This document shows, piece by piece, positions 61,549 to 64,000 of a stretch of DNA of 64,000 nt. The position numbers and the translations under genes were made by a program. Below the pieces are notes generated by a model. The model had not been told where the DNA came from. It did not search any database and was given only the letters and a program-made list of their open reading frames with translations. This DNA is from JANMDU01 sp043777675. GTDB taxonomy: Bacteria; Pseudomonadota; Gammaproteobacteria; Burkholderiales; Burkholderiaceae_C. The stretch spans positions 18,425 through 82,424 of the forward strand of contig JAYWHR010000079.1 in the NCBI GenBank assembly GCA_043777675.1, written 5' to 3'. How positions within the stretch are numbered: the first letter of the stretch is position 1; each line of letters begins with the position of its first letter.

Positions 61549-63651
61549 ATGGCACGCGCCACTCCCATTGATCGCTATCGCAACATCGGCATTTCTGCAC
61601 ACATCGATGCAGGCAAAACCACGACCACCGAGCGTGTGTTGTTTTATACCGGCGTGAATCACAAAATCGGTGAAGTGCACGATGGCGCGGCCACCATGGA
61701 CTGGATGGAGCAAGAGCAAGAGCGTGGCATCACGATCACCTCGGCTGCCACCACCTGCTTCTGGTCTGGCATGGGTAAGACCTTTGACGAGCACCGTATC
61801 AACATCATCGACACCCCTGGCCACGTGGACTTCACCATTGAAGTCGAGCGCTCGATGCGCGTGCTCGATGGTGCTTGCATGGTTTACTGCGCTGTGGGCG
61901 GCGTGCAGCCTCAGTCTGAGACCGTGTGGCGTCAGGCTAATAAATACAAAGTACCACGTTTGGCTTTCGTGAACAAGATGGATCGCACTGGCGCGAACTT
62001 CTTCAAAGTTTATGAGCAGATGAAGTTGCGCCTGAAGGCCAACCCTGTGCCCTTGCAAATCCCCATCGGCGCAGAAGAAGGCTTTGCCGGTGTTGTCGAT
62101 TTGGTCAAGATGAAATCCATTTTGTGGAGCGAAGCCGATAAAGGCGTGACTTTCACCTATGGCGACATTCCTGCTGACTTGGCTGAAAAAGCCGCTGAGT
62201 TCCGCGAAAAGCTCGTTGAAGCTGCTGCTGAAGCCTCTGAAGAGCTGATGAACAAATACTTGGAAGGCGTTGAGCTGACCGAGTTAGAGATCAAAGCTGC
62301 CATCCGCCAACGCGCGATCGCCTGCGAAATCCAGCCGATGCTCTGCGGCTCTGCGTTCAAAAACAAAGGCGTGCAAGCCATGCTTGACGCTGTCATCGAA
62401 TACATGCCAAGCCCAGTGGATATCCCACCTGTGCCTTGCACCGATGAGGATGACAAGCCAACGACCCGCCGCGCTGATGACAGCGAGAAATTCGCTGCGC
62501 TTGCATTCAAGTTGATGACCGATCCATTCGTGGGTCAGCTCACCTTCGTGCGCGTGTATTCTGGCGTGTTGAAGTCTGGCGACAGCGTGTACAACCCGAT
62601 CAAAGGCAAAAAAGAGCGCATCGGCCGTATCGTGCAAATGCACGCTAACGCCCGTGAGCCAGTGGACGAAATCCGCGCGGGCGACATCGCTGCTTGCATC
62701 GGCTTGAAAGACATCATCACGGGCGAGACACTGTGCGATCCAGATCACGTCGTGACATTGGAGAAGATGGTATTTCCTGAGCCTGTGATTGCGCAGGCCG
62801 TTGAGCCCAAGACCAAAGCTGACCAAGAGAAGATGGGCATTGCCCTGAATCGCTTGGCGCAAGAAGATCCATCGTTCCGCGTGCGCACCGATGAAGAATC
62901 TGGCCAAACCATCATCGCCGGTATGGGCGAGCTGCACTTGGAAATTATTGTTGATCGCATGAAGCGCGAATTCGGCGTAGAAGCAAACGTGGGCAAGCCC
63001 CAGGTGTCTTACCGCGAAACCATCCGCAAAACGGTGGAAGATGCTGAAGGCAAGTTTGTGCGTCAGTCCGGCGGTAAAGGCCAGTATGGTCACGTCGTGC
63101 TCAAGATTGAGCCCAATGAGCCAGGCAAAGGTAACGTCTTCATCGATGCAATCAAAGGCGGTGTGGTTCCTCGTGAATACATCCCTGCGGTTGAAAAAGG
63201 CATCATGGAAGCCGTCACGCAAGGCGTGTTGGCCAACTACCCAGTGGTTGACGTGAAAGTCACGTTGCACTTCGGTTCGTACCACGATGTGGACTCGAAC
63301 GAACTCGCGTTCAAAATGGCCGCGATTTTCGGCTTCAAGGAAGGCTGCCGCAAAGCCAACCCCGTGATTCTTGAGCCGATGATGAGCGTGGAAGTTGAAA
63401 CCCCTGAAGACTACGCCGGTAACGTGATGGGCGATTTGTCCAGCCGCCGCGGCATGGTGCAAGGCATGGAAGACATGGTCGGCGGTGGTAAAGCCATCCG
63501 CGCCGAAGTGCCGTTGTCTGAAATGTTCGGCTACTCCACAACCTTGCGCTCCATGAGCCAAGGCCGTGCGACCTACACAATGGAATTCAAACACTACACG
63601 GAAGCCCCGCGTAACGTGTCTGAAGCCATCATGAGCGCTCGCGCTAAGTAA
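61549..63651 (+). CDS. fusA: Elongation factor G
   Basis: GTPase that drives translocation of tRNA and mRNA, 700 aa. The P-loop is AHIDAGKTTTTERVLFYTG (about residues 19-37), the G3 motif is DTPGH and the G4 motif NKMD. Domains II to V follow in full. AAAGGA lies upstream. The 179-base gap after rpsG contains a weak hairpin with GCCGC/GCGGC and CTCT/AGAG stems (61488-61518) followed by five T's (61523-61527). Confidence 0.99.
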   Translation: MARATPIDRYRNIGISAHIDAGKTTTTERVLFYTGVNHKIGEVHDGAATMDWMEQEQERGITITSAATTCFWSGMGKTFDEHRINIIDTPGHVDFTIEVERSMRVLDGACMVYCAVGGVQPQSETVWRQANKYKVPRLAFVNKMDRTGANFFKVYEQMKLRLKANPVPLQIPIGAEEGFAGVVDLVKMKSILWSEADKGVTFTYGDIPADLAEKAAEFREKLVEAAAEASEELMNKYLEGVELTELEIKAAIRQRAIACEIQPMLCGSAFKNKGVQAMLDAVIEYMPSPVDIPPVPCTDEDDKPTTRRADDSEKFAALAFKLMTDPFVGQLTFVRVYSGVLKSGDSVYNPIKGKKERIGRIVQMHANAREPVDEIRAGDIAACIGLKDIITGETLCDPDHVVTLEKMVFPEPVIAQAVEPKTKADQEKMGIALNRLAQEDPSFRVRTDEESGQTIIAGMGELHLEIIVDRMKREFGVEANVGKPQVSYRETIRKTVEDAEGKFVRQSGGKGQYGHVVLKIEPNEPGKGNVFIDAIKGGVVPREYIPAVEKGIMEAVTQGVLANYPVVDVKVTLHFGSYHDVDSNELAFKMAAIFGFKEGCRKANPVILEPMMSVEVETPEDYAGNVMGDLSSRRGMVQGMEDMVGGGKAIRAEVPLSEMFGYSTTLRSMSQGRATYTMEFKHYTEAPRNVSEAIMSARAK

Positions 63652-63676
63652 TCGGTCTTCGTAGAGAAAACAAACA

Positions 63677-63756
63677 TCCGGACGCAGAAGACGCAAAAGT
63701 TACGCAAAAGACGCAAAAACGAAAATCAAATCTTTGGCTGTTCTTCTGCGTCCGGA
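63677..63756. repeat. Perfect 15-bp inverted repeat before tuf, with ACGCAAAA repeats in the loop
   Basis: TCCGGACGCAGAAGA (63677-63691) is repeated inverted at 63742-63756, 15 of 15. The loop has ACGCAAAA three times (63691, 63702, 63711). It lies in the 227-base gap between fusA and tuf and ends 122 bases before the tuf start. Confidence 0.85.
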
Positions 63757-63878
63757 CTTTGAATTAGTTTTATCCCTGTCTGCGATTTTTGGCCTCAAGC
63801 TGCCCGTGGCTTGAGAGCACGCACAAAGATGCAGACGTTAAACCTCACACGGGCATGTTCATTTGAAAGAAGTCCATC

Positions 63879-64000
63879 ATGGCAAAAGAGAAATTCGAAC
63901 GTAACAAACCCCACGTCAACGTCGGCACCATTGGTCACGTCGACCACGGCAAAACCACCTTGACCGCAGCGATTACAACCGTGCTTGCAGCCAAGTTCGG
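63879..64000 (+). CDS. tuf: Elongation factor Tu, 3' end beyond window
   Basis: The first 40 residues of EF-Tu are visible: MAKEKFERNKPHVNVGTIGH followed by VDHGKTTLTAAITTV, including the P-loop GHVDHGKT. The frame runs off the right edge. It completes the str operon order rpsL-rpsG-fusA-tuf. Confidence 0.98.
   Translation, partial: MAKEKFERNKPHVNVGTIGHVDHGKTTLTAAITTVLAAKF

Noticed and set aside
62284..63696. Long open frame on the strand opposite fusA
   Set aside because: It is His-rich and lacks family similarity; it results from codon bias of fusA. The same holds for the long frame opposite pckG (17469-18470).

Overview
The window looks like a chromosome segment of a betaproteobacterium, order Burkholderiales and most probably family Comamonadaceae. 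The reasons are the porin at 41861 (typical N-terminus, C-terminal Phe), the GTP-type PEP carboxykinase, the OxyR, LplT-Alr, PduO-type and Coq7 proteins, the str operon at the right end, and a short intergenic palindromic repeat of a kind common in that family. No rRNA, tRNA, CRISPR array, phage or insertion sequence was recognised. Genes are dense, many overlap by 1 to 23 bases, and nearly all look intact.

Layout. 1-2.9 kb: the end of an aromatic-ring FAD hydroxylase, a small protein, a class II aldolase and a ketopantoate-reductase-like enzyme, probably a catabolic cluster. 2.9-4 kb: a barstar-like inhibitor with a secreted barnase-type RNase. 4-12.2 kb: MaeB, OxyR, an EamA exporter, LplT, Alr and a LysR regulator. 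12.3-14.8 kb: a 37-aa ORF, a tautomerase and an MlaD/MlaE pair. 14.9-18.7 kb: an EamA exporter, ModA, and pckG with a strong leader hairpin. 18.7-21.3 kb: a cluster of interleaved inverted repeats, a small hydrolase, a PIN protein with a small partner, and parB. 21.5-36.9 kb: a three-gene surface locus made of a 3641-aa repeat protein, a 1094-aa outer-membrane protein and an OmpA-type lipoprotein. 37-44.6 kb: D-lactate dehydrogenase, MscS, cob(I)alamin adenosyltransferase, Coq7, a Phd/PIN pair, a porin, a DUF3047 lipoprotein and an MNT/HEPN pair. 44.7-60.2 kb: a peptide-type binding protein, a DUF1800/DUF1501 pair, CorA, several hydrolases, an M20 peptidase, cytochromes b561 and c', a TlpA-like protein, DUF4197 and PurU. 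60.2-64 kb: rpsL, rpsG, fusA and the start of tuf.

Two things stand out. First, a 44-bp palindrome-ended repeat occurs at least 12 times, always 44 bp long. Nine copies are between genes, but three lie inside conserved genes (oxyR, a small hydrolase, a DODA-type dioxygenase), where they are translated as about 15 extra residues without breaking the frame. This resembles the Rickettsia palindromic elements. Second, the 15-kb surface locus pairs a giant secreted protein (DUF11-like and SdrD-B-like repeats, many with cysteine pairs) with a dedicated barrel protein and a peptidoglycan-binding lipoprotein. No known secretion apparatus is visible nearby, so it is a candidate undescribed surface-display system. 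Two leader hairpins that look like intrinsic terminators (before pckG and rpsL) are also worth attention.
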